From: Lachnospiraceae bacterium
GTDB taxonomy: Bacteria > Bacillota_A > Clostridia > Lachnospirales > Lachnospiraceae
DNA length: 7,997 nucleotides
Direction of reading: 5' to 3'
NCBI GenBank assembly: GCA_017652545.1
Contig: JAGCAV010000094.1
Location: forward strand, 1-7,997
Shown here: in pieces, positions 1 to 6,619 of the stretch
Layout of the letters: every line of letters begins with the position of its first letter
Position numbering within the stretch: position 1 is the stretch's first letter
The notes under the pieces: model-generated
Databases searched by the model: none
What the model saw: the letters and a program-made list of their open reading frames with translations, nothing else
What the model was told of the DNA's origin: nothing
Position numbers and translations under genes: made by a program

Positions 1-122
1 ACCAGGGAGAACAGATGACAGCACAGGAGCTGCAGACGATGGCTGACAACTACACAAATGAGCTTTTTGACTCCATATTCGGAGACGAATCGGAGGAGAT
101 AACGGAAGACATTACGGAGTAA
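1..122 (+). CDS. C-terminal end of an unidentified protein (partial, cut by window edge)
   Basis: An open frame runs in from the left edge (first full codon at position 3) to a TAA at 120-122, giving 39 visible residues. The visible tail is hydrophilic and strongly acidic (it includes FGDESEEITEDITE) and has no transmembrane segment or motif I recognise. It is most simply the C-terminus of a larger gene. An alternative is a complete 35-residue product starting at the ATG at 15-17, which has an AGGGAG sequence five bases upstream, but the frame stays open above that ATG and only 14 bases are visible there. The gene converges on the minus-strand operon with 17 bp between stop codons. No function can be assigned. 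Confidence 0.55.
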   Translation, partial: QGEQMTAQELQTMADNYTNELFDSIFGDESEEITEDITE

Positions 123-139
123 AAGCGCTCCCCGGGCTG

Positions 140-1513
140 TCACAGGCAGGTCTCTTCGATAAATGAGTCCACTGTTGTCTTATAGAGTTCAAAGCCGGGG
201 ATACCGTTGACGGATACGGTAACGCTGCGGTCTCCTGTTTCCCGGAACTGCATATGGACCGGCTGCTTCCCGGTATCCTCACGGTATGTAACCGTCAGGG
301 AGAGGTATGGCGCTTCACCGGCGGCATTTTGCGCTTCTTGTGCACGGGAAGGACTGACGGCGCTGCTTATATAGAGGTGATTAAGCGCTGTCAGGACGCT
401 GAAAAAGTCTTCCTGCTTCATCATGACGCCGTTTTGGACGGCGTTCCAGTCACTGCCGGAAGGCTGTATCTGATATGTTGCTGTATTTCCGTCGGGGGTG
501 CTGATCAGGATTTCCTCCAGGGAGGCAGCACTTTCCCGCAGAAGCGTCCCGCCCAGCAGGGCGGAGGCATCCAGAGTAAGAAAAGAGAGCTGATCGGTAC
601 TGATCTGATAAAGGGCGGCATTGCCGTCCTTTTTTATGATGCAGTTTCCATCCGGATCGCAGAAGAATGAAAGCTGCATGTGCATATCCCCGGCCGTAAG
701 GCTGATCCGGTAATCCGGATCGGTCCCGGGCTGCTGATCAGTCAGGCTTTCCGCCCGCAGACCGCAGAGCGGATCCAGCAGAAGCGGCTGAAGGATATCC
801 CAGTCCGGATAAAGCGTGACCGGAAGGGTCAGCCGGTAGAATGCGGCATTGCCGTATGCGGAGACCCGATACCGTTCCAGGGAAAACACAGGCCTCTCTT
901 CCTTTTCCAGGGTTACATCCGTTATATCCGCCGCGGACAGACCGGACAGTTCCGGAAGAAGCCTGAGGTCAAGATAGGCTGAGACAGAGAGCTGAAGGCG
1001 TTCTGCTGTTGAGAGCGGGATGGCATATACATTGGGATTTCCCTCAATCAGTGCGTAGCAGGCATCCTTCTGGGGGATCTCATTGCCGATCAGAAGAGAA
1101 AAGCCCTGCTTCTGAAGATCCATGTAGAGAAGGGAGCATGCCGGATCGTTCAGACCGAACGCTTCCAGCTGTTCCCGGTCAGCATTTTCCGCAACGATCT
1201 CATCGGCTTCCATATGCATGACCAGCTGAAAGAGCAGATCGGTCTCATTCTGATCAACAGATCCGTCCTCAAAAGAGCTGATGAGATAGCCCTGGCCGGG
1301 CCTGTTCATGACCAGGTAGGAGCCGTCCGCATTTTCCACGTTGATCAGGGCGATCTGGTCGGTACCGCTGTAGTCTGTGAGGAGGACAGGACCCGCTTCA
1401 GGCTCGTTTGCGGAAAGATGCCGGGAGGGTGAAGTCAGAAAAAGGCAGACTTCCGCCAGCGACAGGAACAGGGTCATGATCAGGAGGATGATGAGTGTTT
1501 TCTTTGTATTCAT
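140..1513 (-). CDS. DUF4340 domain protein, membrane-anchored partner of a Gld-like ABC transporter
   Basis: This 457-residue protein begins with a short positive stretch (MNTKK) and one hydrophobic segment at about residues 7-27, predicting a single N-terminal anchor with the bulk outside the membrane. The rest is beta-rich and fits DUF4340. It has a characteristic FGLNDP turn at 119-124, followed by a LIGNEIPQ...CYALIEGNPNVYAIP unit at about 141-166. Similar units recur near the middle and at the C-terminus (GIPGFELY). DUF4340 genes typically follow GldA/GldF/GldG-like ABC genes, as here; their biochemical role is unknown. The start was chosen because the ATG at 1513 overlaps the upstream TGA (ATGA) and has AGGAGG at 1525-1530, although the 11-base spacing is long. 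A start further upstream at 1597 would add a proline- and histidine-rich stretch read from the permease gene and is unlikely. Last gene of its operon. Confidence 0.82.
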   Translation of the reverse strand: MNTKKTLIILLIMTLFLSLAEVCLFLTSPSRHLSANEPEAGPVLLTDYSGTDQIALINVENADGSYLVMNRPGQGYLISSFEDGSVDQNETDLLFQLVMHMEADEIVAENADREQLEAFGLNDPACSLLYMDLQKQGFSLLIGNEIPQKDACYALIEGNPNVYAIPLSTAERLQLSVSAYLDLRLLPELSGLSAADITDVTLEKEERPVFSLERYRVSAYGNAAFYRLTLPVTLYPDWDILQPLLLDPLCGLRAESLTDQQPGTDPDYRISLTAGDMHMQLSFFCDPDGNCIIKKDGNAALYQISTDQLSFLTLDASALLGGTLLRESAASLEEILISTPDGNTATYQIQPSGSDWNAVQNGVMMKQEDFFSVLTALNHLYISSAVSPSRAQEAQNAAGEAPYLSLTVTYREDTGKQPVHMQFRETGDRSVTVSVNGIPGFELYKTTVDSFIEETCL

Positions 1514-3564
1514 ATACGTTTTTTCCTCCTGATGTGAATGACCAGGCCGATCACCCAGAGCGTGAGCGGGACCAGTGCCGCCGTGACGATCGTCCACAGC
1601 AAAGCCGCCTGGTCGGTGATGGCAAGAGGACGGGAGACGAGGCTTTTCGATGCGATGGATACGATGCCGGAATCCGGCATGGCCCAGGTAAGCACCTGTA
1701 CCAGAAACTCCCTGTTGGCAAAGGTATCCGTTGAAAGGAGCGCGTCATCCCACAGGGCAGACGAACCGGACGCGAAGATCTTTCCGCCGCCCGCGGCTTT
1801 GACAGCTTCGCTGGTCGCCGCAAGGCAGAATGGCGCAGACCCGGGTTCATTTTCCGTAACGGCATCCGCAGATGAGAGCAGCACAGGGGATACGGTCCGC
1901 CCCGGGACATCTTCCGTCCGGAAGGCCTGTGTCTGGGGAAAAACCAGAAAAACGGAATTGTCCGAGAAGTAATCATTGATCCGGTGCGCGTTGTAGGAAG
2001 GCAGAAGGTTGGTGTCCCGCTGGTAATGCAGATCAGGCTCCCGGACAAGCGCCCAGTTCGGGATAATGCCCCATTCCTCAAGAAATGCAGACAGGTTTGG
2101 CAGAACGGAATAGGGAGGCAGGAATACAAGAAGCGTGCCTCCCTGCTGCAGGAAATCGTCCGCCTTTTTCAGTTCCTCCTGCGTCAGGTCTCTTCTGGGG
2201 GCTGCAAGAAGCAGAAGATCTGTCTCTTCGGGAATGTCCTGAACCGTCAGGGTCGAATAGGAGATCCGAAGGGCATTGTCCGCCAGCAGGGTGCTGAAAC
2301 GGTCAGAGATCTCCTCATCATGGCCCTGAACGATGCAGATCCCGTGATCGGATCCTGTTACATATGCAATCGCGCCTGTCAGCTTCTGCTCTGCCGCAAA
2401 GGCCTGGACGGATACGGTCGTTCCGTCCGAAGAAGCCAGTTCATACAGATCTGCAGGGGCGAGGATCCGTTCCCGTCCGCCGCTTGCCAGGATCAGTCCG
2501 TTGGCGGTGACGGGGGTTCCCTTTGCCTCATATTCGGCTGCCAGTTCAGGATGCTGGACCAGACTGACCCATTCAATTGCAAGAAAAGGAGATGCGGCAG
2601 CATAGCGGTCAAGCAGCTGGACAACATTGGGATCGCTCTCTTCCCGCGTATTGAGGCAGGTGATCCGGACGGGAGAATCCAGCTCATTCAGGAGATCCCT
2701 GCTGGCATCGGACAAAGAGAAGAGGCTCTGATACGTCAGGTCCGTAACAAGACTGAAACGGACCGTTGTCTGGATCGCGATCAGATTGAAAAGCGCAAAG
2801 CAGGCAGCGGACAGGATAAAGACAGCCGCTTCCATGGATACCGCCCTGGGGTTCTTTTCAAAAGAGATGCTGTTCAGATGCATGACGCGGACCGCGAAGA
2901 AGAGAAAGACGGCAATGACCGAAACAAAGTAGACCATATCCGACAGGTCCAGAATTCCCATCAGACAATATCTGAATCGCCCGGAAAAGGATAAGAAGTA
3001 AAGAAGCTTTTTGAGAGGGGCTATGTTTGTGACCGTGGCCATGGATTCCGCATAGATAAAGAAGAAAAGCAGCACGTATGTAAGAACGGCAGCCACGATG
3101 GGATGGTCTGTCAGGGAAGAAGCGAATACGCCGATCGCGAAGAAGGATGCGCACAGGAGAAAAAAGCCTGTCAGACTCAGCACTTCCCTGGCGGTGAAAG
3201 AACCGCCGAAGAAGGTCAGAAGGCAGGTGTAGAACACCAGGGGGATCATGCCCAGAAGCAGGACAGTCAGGACCGCGAAATACTTTCCGAGAACAATGTC
3301 CGCGGTATCCACGGGTGATGAGAAAAGAAGAGGCAGCGTTCTTCCGCGGCGTTCGCCTGCCAGCGTATTCATTGTGAGGACCGGTGTCAGAAAAAGAAGA
3401 AACACCGGAAGATTCTGCAGGGAAACGGATATGTCCCGGCTGGCGCTCTGAAGATTGTTGAATGAAAAGTAAATGCCGAAGACGAACAGAAAGACAGAAA
3501 GAAAAACATAACCCGACAGGGAATGCAGATAAACAGAAACTTCTTTTCTCCAGATCGTATTCAT
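1510..3564 (-). CDS. Fused GldF-GldG-type ABC-2 permease and auxiliary protein
   Basis: This 684-residue protein joins two parts that are separate genes in the gliding-motility Gld system. Residues 1-235 resemble an ABC-2 permease, starting with WRKEVSVYLHS and a first membrane helix near 18-36. The conserved LAGERRGRTLPLLFSSP stretch at 68-84 follows, then about five more helices to residue 227. After another helix at 246-266 comes a GldG-like extracytoplasmic region. It has LSDASRDLLNELDSPVRI at 284-301, an EQKLTGAIAYVTGS stretch and a QGHDEE motif at about 392-418, and TDLLLLAAPRRDL with an FLQQGGTLLVFLPP strand at about 448-484. A last helix at about 653-676 ends in RRKKR. With the ATPase upstream it would form the membrane part of an ABC transporter, probably an exporter; the substrate is unknown. 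SD AGGA at 3572-3575, seven bases before the ATG. Its stop overlaps the next gene's start. Confidence 0.87.
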   Translation of the reverse strand: MNTIWRKEVSVYLHSLSGYVFLSVFLFVFGIYFSFNNLQSASRDISVSLQNLPVFLLFLTPVLTMNTLAGERRGRTLPLLFSSPVDTADIVLGKYFAVLTVLLLGMIPLVFYTCLLTFFGGSFTAREVLSLTGFFLLCASFFAIGVFASSLTDHPIVAAVLTYVLLFFFIYAESMATVTNIAPLKKLLYFLSFSGRFRYCLMGILDLSDMVYFVSVIAVFLFFAVRVMHLNSISFEKNPRAVSMEAAVFILSAACFALFNLIAIQTTVRFSLVTDLTYQSLFSLSDASRDLLNELDSPVRITCLNTREESDPNVVQLLDRYAAASPFLAIEWVSLVQHPELAAEYEAKGTPVTANGLILASGGRERILAPADLYELASSDGTTVSVQAFAAEQKLTGAIAYVTGSDHGICIVQGHDEEISDRFSTLLADNALRISYSTLTVQDIPEETDLLLLAAPRRDLTQEELKKADDFLQQGGTLLVFLPPYSVLPNLSAFLEEWGIIPNWALVREPDLHYQRDTNLLPSYNAHRINDYFSDNSVFLVFPQTQAFRTEDVPGRTVSPVLLSSADAVTENEPGSAPFCLAATSEAVKAAGGGKIFASGSSALWDDALLSTDTFANREFLVQVLTWAMPDSGIVSIASKSLVSRPLAITDQAALLWTIVTAALVPLTLWVIGLVIHIRRKKRI

Positions 3565-3593
3565 GAACAGATCCTTTCACAGGCTGTGTTTTT

Positions 3594-4532
3594 TTATGGC
3601 TGTTTCACGGTATAGCGCTCATAGACGGTTTCCAGGGATACGGGTCTGCGCCCCAGGCTGAGCAGGGAAATCTGCTCTTTGACCAGCGCCGCCGCCAGAT
3701 CGCTGCGTATGTCCGTGCCGTCCAGGACAAGATCAAAACGATACGCGCCTGTTGACAGAGGCGTACAGCTTATATGGAGGATCTCCGGGAAAAGCTGAAG
3801 CGTGGAGGAGATCTTTTCCGGGTCGCCTGCTGCGGTGAGTATCAGCTGACGGGGATCTTCGAGCATGCCTGCCAGCTCTTCCGGGCTTCCGTCCGCGGCG
3901 ATCACCCCGTCCGACAGGACAAGGATCCGGCTGCAGACAGCAGATACCTCCGAAAGAATATGAGAGGAAAACAGGATGATCCGGTTTTCGCGAAGGGACA
4001 GGATCAGCTTATGGATCTCCCGGATCTGTACGGGATCAAGGCCGACTGTTGGTTCGTCCAGGACGAGGACTTCCGGATCTCCGAGCGTTGCCTGCGCAAG
4101 GCCGACACGCTGGCGGTATCCTTTGGAAAGATGGGAGATCAGTCTGTTCTTCACGGACATAAGATCTGTAGCCCGGCAGGCCCGGATGACCCGGCTGTCC
4201 AGCTCCGAACGGGAAATTCTGCCCATTTTCAGCCTGCATCCGAAACAGAGCTGCTCATATACACTCATGCCTTCATAAAGGGGAGGCACTTCCGGAAGAT
4301 ACCCTACCCTGCGCCTGACTTTTTTCGGATCCAGGGTGATGTCTTCGCCGTCCATGAGGATGGAACCGGAGGAAGGCGGGAGACACCCTGTAAGCATGTT
4401 CATGGTCGTCGACTTTCCGGCTCCGTTCGCGCCCAGAAACCCGACGATCTCCCCCGGGTGAAGTGTAACGGAGATATCGCGTATGACCTGGTGCTTTCCG
4501 TAGCTTTTGGACAGATTCTTTAATTCAATCAT
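3594..4532 (-). CDS. ABC transporter ATP-binding protein, GldA-like
   Basis: A 312-residue cytoplasmic ATPase that would power the permease encoded downstream. Motifs are in the expected order. Walker A GANGAGKST is at 34-42. The Q-loop region is YLPEVPPLYEGMSV at 78-91, with Glu in place of Gln. The signature is LSKGYRQRVGLAQA at 135-148, in place of LSGGQ. Walker B plus D-loop is VLVLDEPTVGLDP at 155-167, and the switch histidine is His191 (SSHILSE). LSKGYRQRVG and GYLPE are characteristic of the GldA/ABC-2 exporter ATPases, so these departures are family features and not decay. Residues from about 230 on form the usual accessory C-terminal domain. The ATG at 4532 has GGAGG at 4539-4543, six bases away. 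It overlaps the end of the GntR gene by 8 bp, suggesting translational coupling, and is followed after 29 bp by the permease. Length is normal for the family. Confidence 0.93.
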   Translation of the reverse strand: MIELKNLSKSYGKHQVIRDISVTLHPGEIVGFLGANGAGKSTTMNMLTGCLPPSSGSILMDGEDITLDPKKVRRRVGYLPEVPPLYEGMSVYEQLCFGCRLKMGRISRSELDSRVIRACRATDLMSVKNRLISHLSKGYRQRVGLAQATLGDPEVLVLDEPTVGLDPVQIREIHKLILSLRENRIILFSSHILSEVSAVCSRILVLSDGVIAADGSPEELAGMLEDPRQLILTAAGDPEKISSTLQLFPEILHISCTPLSTGAYRFDLVLDGTDIRSDLAAALVKEQISLLSLGRRPVSLETVYERYTVKQP

Positions 4533-5220
4533 GGGAAGCCTCCGAAAGGAGCATATAGAAATAATGGCATTCCTGATTCATCAGGATTCTTGCCCGGACA
4601 CCATCCCTGTTTTCAAAGCATTTGAGCAGCTGAGCGTGCTGGTGCAGCCGCTGCCCGATGTCAGACAGCTGGTCCAGAATATCGAGGGTATGGGAAAGAA
4701 ACGTTTTTGAGTTGGCAAACATCCGCCGGAAAAGAGGGTTGGCTGTACAGATCAGGATCTCTTCATAAAACATCGCATCATAACGGGAAAAGTCGGCAGG
4801 CGATTCCGAAAAGACAAGCATCTGCCTGTACAGGTCTTCCAGTTTCTCAAGGGTCGAATGAGAAGACCTCTCCACAGCCAGCTGGACAGCCGGCGCCAGG
4901 ACCAGCTGGAGAAATTCCACAATGCTGCCAATCAGCGGCTTTTCGCCCGGCGTCAGGATATCGGTCAGGGCGAAGGAGAGAAGATCCGGGTCCTGGGATA
5001 CAAAGGTTCCTTTGCCCGGCAATGTGATCAGAATATGCTTGCTGCGCAGTATATCCAGGGCAGCGGTGACAGAAGAGCGGCTGACCTGAAGAATCCTGGA
5101 AATGGCGATCTCGGAAGGGATCTGAGCGCCGGGTCCCCAGGTGCCCCAGAGTATTTCACGTTCCAGCTGGAACAGGACCTGATCTGTTACGGATATTTTC
5201 TGAATCTGGTGCAGACTCAT
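4525..5220 (-). CDS. GntR-family transcriptional regulator with FCD (FadR-type) ligand domain
   Basis: A 231-residue DNA-binding regulator. The N-terminal winged helix covers residues 9-76: VTDQVLFQLEREIL, then GAQIPSEIAISRILQVSRSSV as the recognition region, then the wing PGKGTFVS at 68-75. Residues 98-225 are all-helical and match an FCD domain, whose members bind small organic or sugar acids, often through a metal. Asp148, His195 and His219 match metal ligands, but the usual DxxFH histidine is Tyr152. The start at 5220 was chosen over a TTG at 5244 because AGAGGTG (5228-5234) stands seven bases before this ATG and the protein then begins in the usual way. First gene of the minus-strand operon, overlapping the ATPase by 8 bp, and divergent from the TRAP genes. 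Probable targets are its own promoter and the TRAP promoter; this is inferred from the layout and the palindrome at 5319-5335. Confidence 0.88.
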   Translation of the reverse strand: MSLHQIQKISVTDQVLFQLEREILWGTWGPGAQIPSEIAISRILQVSRSSVTAALDILRSKHILITLPGKGTFVSQDPDLLSFALTDILTPGEKPLIGSIVEFLQLVLAPAVQLAVERSSHSTLEKLEDLYRQMLVFSESPADFSRYDAMFYEEILICTANPLFRRMFANSKTFLSHTLDILDQLSDIGQRLHQHAQLLKCFENRDGVRARILMNQECHYFYMLLSEASHD

Positions 5221-5227
5221 TTTCAAA

Positions 5228-5234
5228 CACCTCT
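5228..5234 (-). promoter_or_regulatory. Ribosome binding site deciding the GntR start
   Basis: AGAGGTG on the minus strand, seven bases before the ATG at 5220. The alternative in-frame TTG at 5244 has only an A-rich stretch and GGCAG upstream, so the downstream ATG is preferred. Confidence 0.7.
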
Positions 5235-5318
5235 TTTTTGTCAAACTGCCTTTTTTTGGGAGAAATGTTTGGATTATGCCGTATACGCGCAGTCGTTTTT
5301 TTAGAAAGATGAAATTGT

Positions 5319-5335
5319 AATATGTAATACATATT
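5319..5335. promoter_or_regulatory. Perfect 17-bp palindrome, candidate GntR operator
   Basis: AATATGTAATACATATT is a perfect inverted repeat around a central A. Its core GTA-A-TAC fits the general GntR-family operator pattern GTM-N(0-1)-KAC. It lies about 5-22 bases downstream of the transcription start expected from the minus-strand promoter at 5348-5376, a position where a bound repressor would block transcription of the GntR/ABC operon. A 7-bp tandem direct repeat (GTAATAT GTAATAC, 5317-5330) overlaps its left arm. That the adjacent GntR protein binds here is inferred. Confidence 0.6.
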
Positions 5336-5347
5336 TACCTTTGGCAT

Positions 5348-5376
5348 ATTATATAGTCATCCTTCCACTGCGTCAA
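5348..5376 (-). promoter_or_regulatory. Sigma-70/SigA-type promoter for the GntR/ABC operon
   Basis: On the minus strand a -35 box TTGACG (5371-5376) and a perfect -10 box TATAAT (5348-5353) are separated by 17 bases. Transcription would start near 5341, leaving a 5' untranslated leader of about 120 bases that carries the palindrome at 5319-5335. It is the best promoter match I found on the minus strand upstream of the regulator. Confidence 0.75.
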
Positions 5377-5490
5377 CCACATTGGACTGATTACATAAAA
5401 TATGGAAGAATGCACAAAAATGAGGACAGGGAAGAGAGCGGGATGTGAGGATGCCGGGAATCAGATGTTCATCAGGACAAGAATTGAAAA

Positions 5491-5519
5491 TTGATGTAAA
5501 AACGGGCGTGAAATATGAT
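5491..5519 (+). promoter_or_regulatory. Sigma-70/SigA-type promoter for the TRAP transporter operon
   Basis: TTGATG (5491-5496), a 17-base spacer and TATGAT (5514-5519) make a good plus-strand promoter, preceded by an AT-rich stretch. The expected start near 5526 leaves a leader of about 55 bases before dctP. Roughly 140 bases between the two divergent promoters (5377-5490) contain no gene; within them I noted only an isolated operator-like half-site, ATTACATA at 5390-5397. Confidence 0.6.
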
Positions 5520-5580
5520 GAGAATAGTGTAGTGTAGCAGCTTGATGATATGTTTGCTTCTAAAGAAGAAAGGAGACGAG

Positions 5581-6585
5581 ATGAAGCGTAAAATTTTATC
5601 GGTACTTGTAATTGCGGCGATGACCATGTCGCTTGGAATGACGGCATGGGCAGGTGAATATGAGAGCATCGACATCACCGGCGGCAATGCAGCACAGGAA
5701 GACGACAGTCTGGACACCGCAATGGACTACCTGATCGATACGCTCAATGAACGCACGGGAGGCGCTGTGACCGGTACGGTGCATAACAATTCCCAGCTTG
5801 GCGGTCATTCCGACATGATCAGTGCAGTGCAGATGGGATCCATTCAGGTCGCGGAAGCAACAGCAGCGATCCTTTCCACGGTTGCTCCCAAGTTTACGAT
5901 CTTTGACCTCCCGTACATTGCTCCGAAGACGGCATATGAAGTCTATGATCTGCTCAGCGGCGAAGCCGGAGATATCCTGATCCAGGATGCCGTAGACAAT
6001 GCCCAGATCCATCCCATTTCCTGGATGTGCCGCACACCGCGCCATGTATACAGCGCAGTAGGACCGATCAATACCATTGAGGACTGGAAAGGACTGAAGA
6101 TCCGTACGATGCAGTCAGCAGCCATGGTAGAGGCAATGGAGCTTCTCGGAGCTCAGCCGCAGGAAATCGCGACTGCCGAGCGTTATCTTGCCCTTCAGAC
6201 CGGTGTTGTGGATGCTGCCGAAAACAATGTGGCAGAGATTTACAACTGCAAGGAGTATGAGGTCACCAGTTATCTGTCCAAGACAGCCCATCTGGTCGCA
6301 CCGAACGTTATGTATGTCGGTGAGAACTGGCTGAACGGACTTTCCGATGATCTTCGCGCGCTGGTGCTGGAAGTCGGTACCGAGGCCGGTGCTCTTGCAA
6401 CCAAGATCGAGAGCGAGAATGAAGCATCCTTTGAAGAAAAGCTGGTCAGCGAAGGCGGCATGACAGTCAATGAGCCGGAAATGTCTCCCGAATATGCTGA
6501 GAAGCTTGCGCCGCTCTATGAAGAATACGCGGATGTTGTTGGCGAGGAGCTCCTGGCACTGTTCCAGGAGGCGAGTGCCGAATAA
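5581..6585 (+). CDS. dctP: TRAP transporter solute-binding protein, DctP family
   Basis: A 334-residue extracytoplasmic receptor that captures a substrate, usually a carboxylate such as a dicarboxylate, sugar acid or keto acid, and delivers it to DctQM. A signal peptide occupies about residues 1-24 (MKRK, a hydrophobic core, then AWA before Gly25). There is no lipobox cysteine. DctP hallmarks are the QLGGHSDMISAVQMGSIQVA region, CRTPRHVYS at 150-158, IEDWKGLKIRT with Arg175 (the conserved carboxylate-binding Arg), and GVVDAAENN at 208-216. The Arg175-Asn215 spacing equals that of Arg147 and Asn187 in the sialic-acid receptor SiaP. The YVGENWLNGLSDDLRALV helix region follows. The ATG at 5581 has AAAGGAG five bases upstream; starts further upstream lack an SD. 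Substrate is unknown. First gene of the TRAP operon, followed by a hairpin and dctQ. Confidence 0.93.
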   Translation: MKRKILSVLVIAAMTMSLGMTAWAGEYESIDITGGNAAQEDDSLDTAMDYLIDTLNERTGGAVTGTVHNNSQLGGHSDMISAVQMGSIQVAEATAAILSTVAPKFTIFDLPYIAPKTAYEVYDLLSGEAGDILIQDAVDNAQIHPISWMCRTPRHVYSAVGPINTIEDWKGLKIRTMQSAAMVEAMELLGAQPQEIATAERYLALQTGVVDAAENNVAEIYNCKEYEVTSYLSKTAHLVAPNVMYVGENWLNGLSDDLRALVLEVGTEAGALATKIESENEASFEEKLVSEGGMTVNEPEMSPEYAEKLAPLYEEYADVVGEELLALFQEASAE

Positions 6586-6619
6586 GATGGTTTTTACCGT
6601 TTATGCAGTCTGAACATCA

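Noticed and set aside
1984..2994. 336-codon plus-strand open frame antisense to the permease gene
   Set aside because: Its translation is low in hydrophobic pattern and rich in Arg, Gln and Cys, matches no family I know, and the opposite strand encodes a convincing protein with conserved motifs. It is a shadow frame.
2858..3580. 240-codon minus-strand frame overlapping the permease start region
   Set aside because: The frame reads the same strand as the permease in another phase, is rich in Arg, Ser and Phe with no domain, and is incompatible with the well-supported permease frame.
3579..3593. CACAGGCTGTG followed by a T-run between ATPase and permease genes, resembling a terminator on the plus strand
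   Set aside because: No plus-strand gene ends here, the stem is only four to five pairs with a tiny loop, and on the coding (minus) strand there is no T-run after it.
4036..4130. Apparent decay of ABC motifs: LSKGY signature and Glu in the Q-loop
   Set aside because: These variants are the normal state of GldA-like ATPases, and Walker A, Walker B and the switch histidine are intact, so this is not a dead ATPase.
3774..4523. 249-codon plus-strand open frame antisense to the ABC ATPase gene
   Set aside because: The minus strand carries all ATPase motifs in order, while the plus-strand product shows no motif and no convincing start.
5240..5245. TTGACA on the minus strand just upstream of the GntR start, resembling a -35 box
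   Set aside because: No -10 box lies 16-18 bases downstream, and that position falls at the start of the GntR coding sequence.
5515..5532. Five-codon leader frame ATG ATG AGA ATA GTG TAG upstream of dctP
   Set aside because: It overlaps the predicted -10 box and would start upstream of or at the transcription start, with no ribosome binding site.
5542..5580. In-frame start codons (TTG, ATG) upstream of the chosen dctP start
   Set aside because: They lack an SD sequence and would place charged residues KKKGDE before the signal peptide; the ATG at 5581 has AAAGGAG at good spacing.
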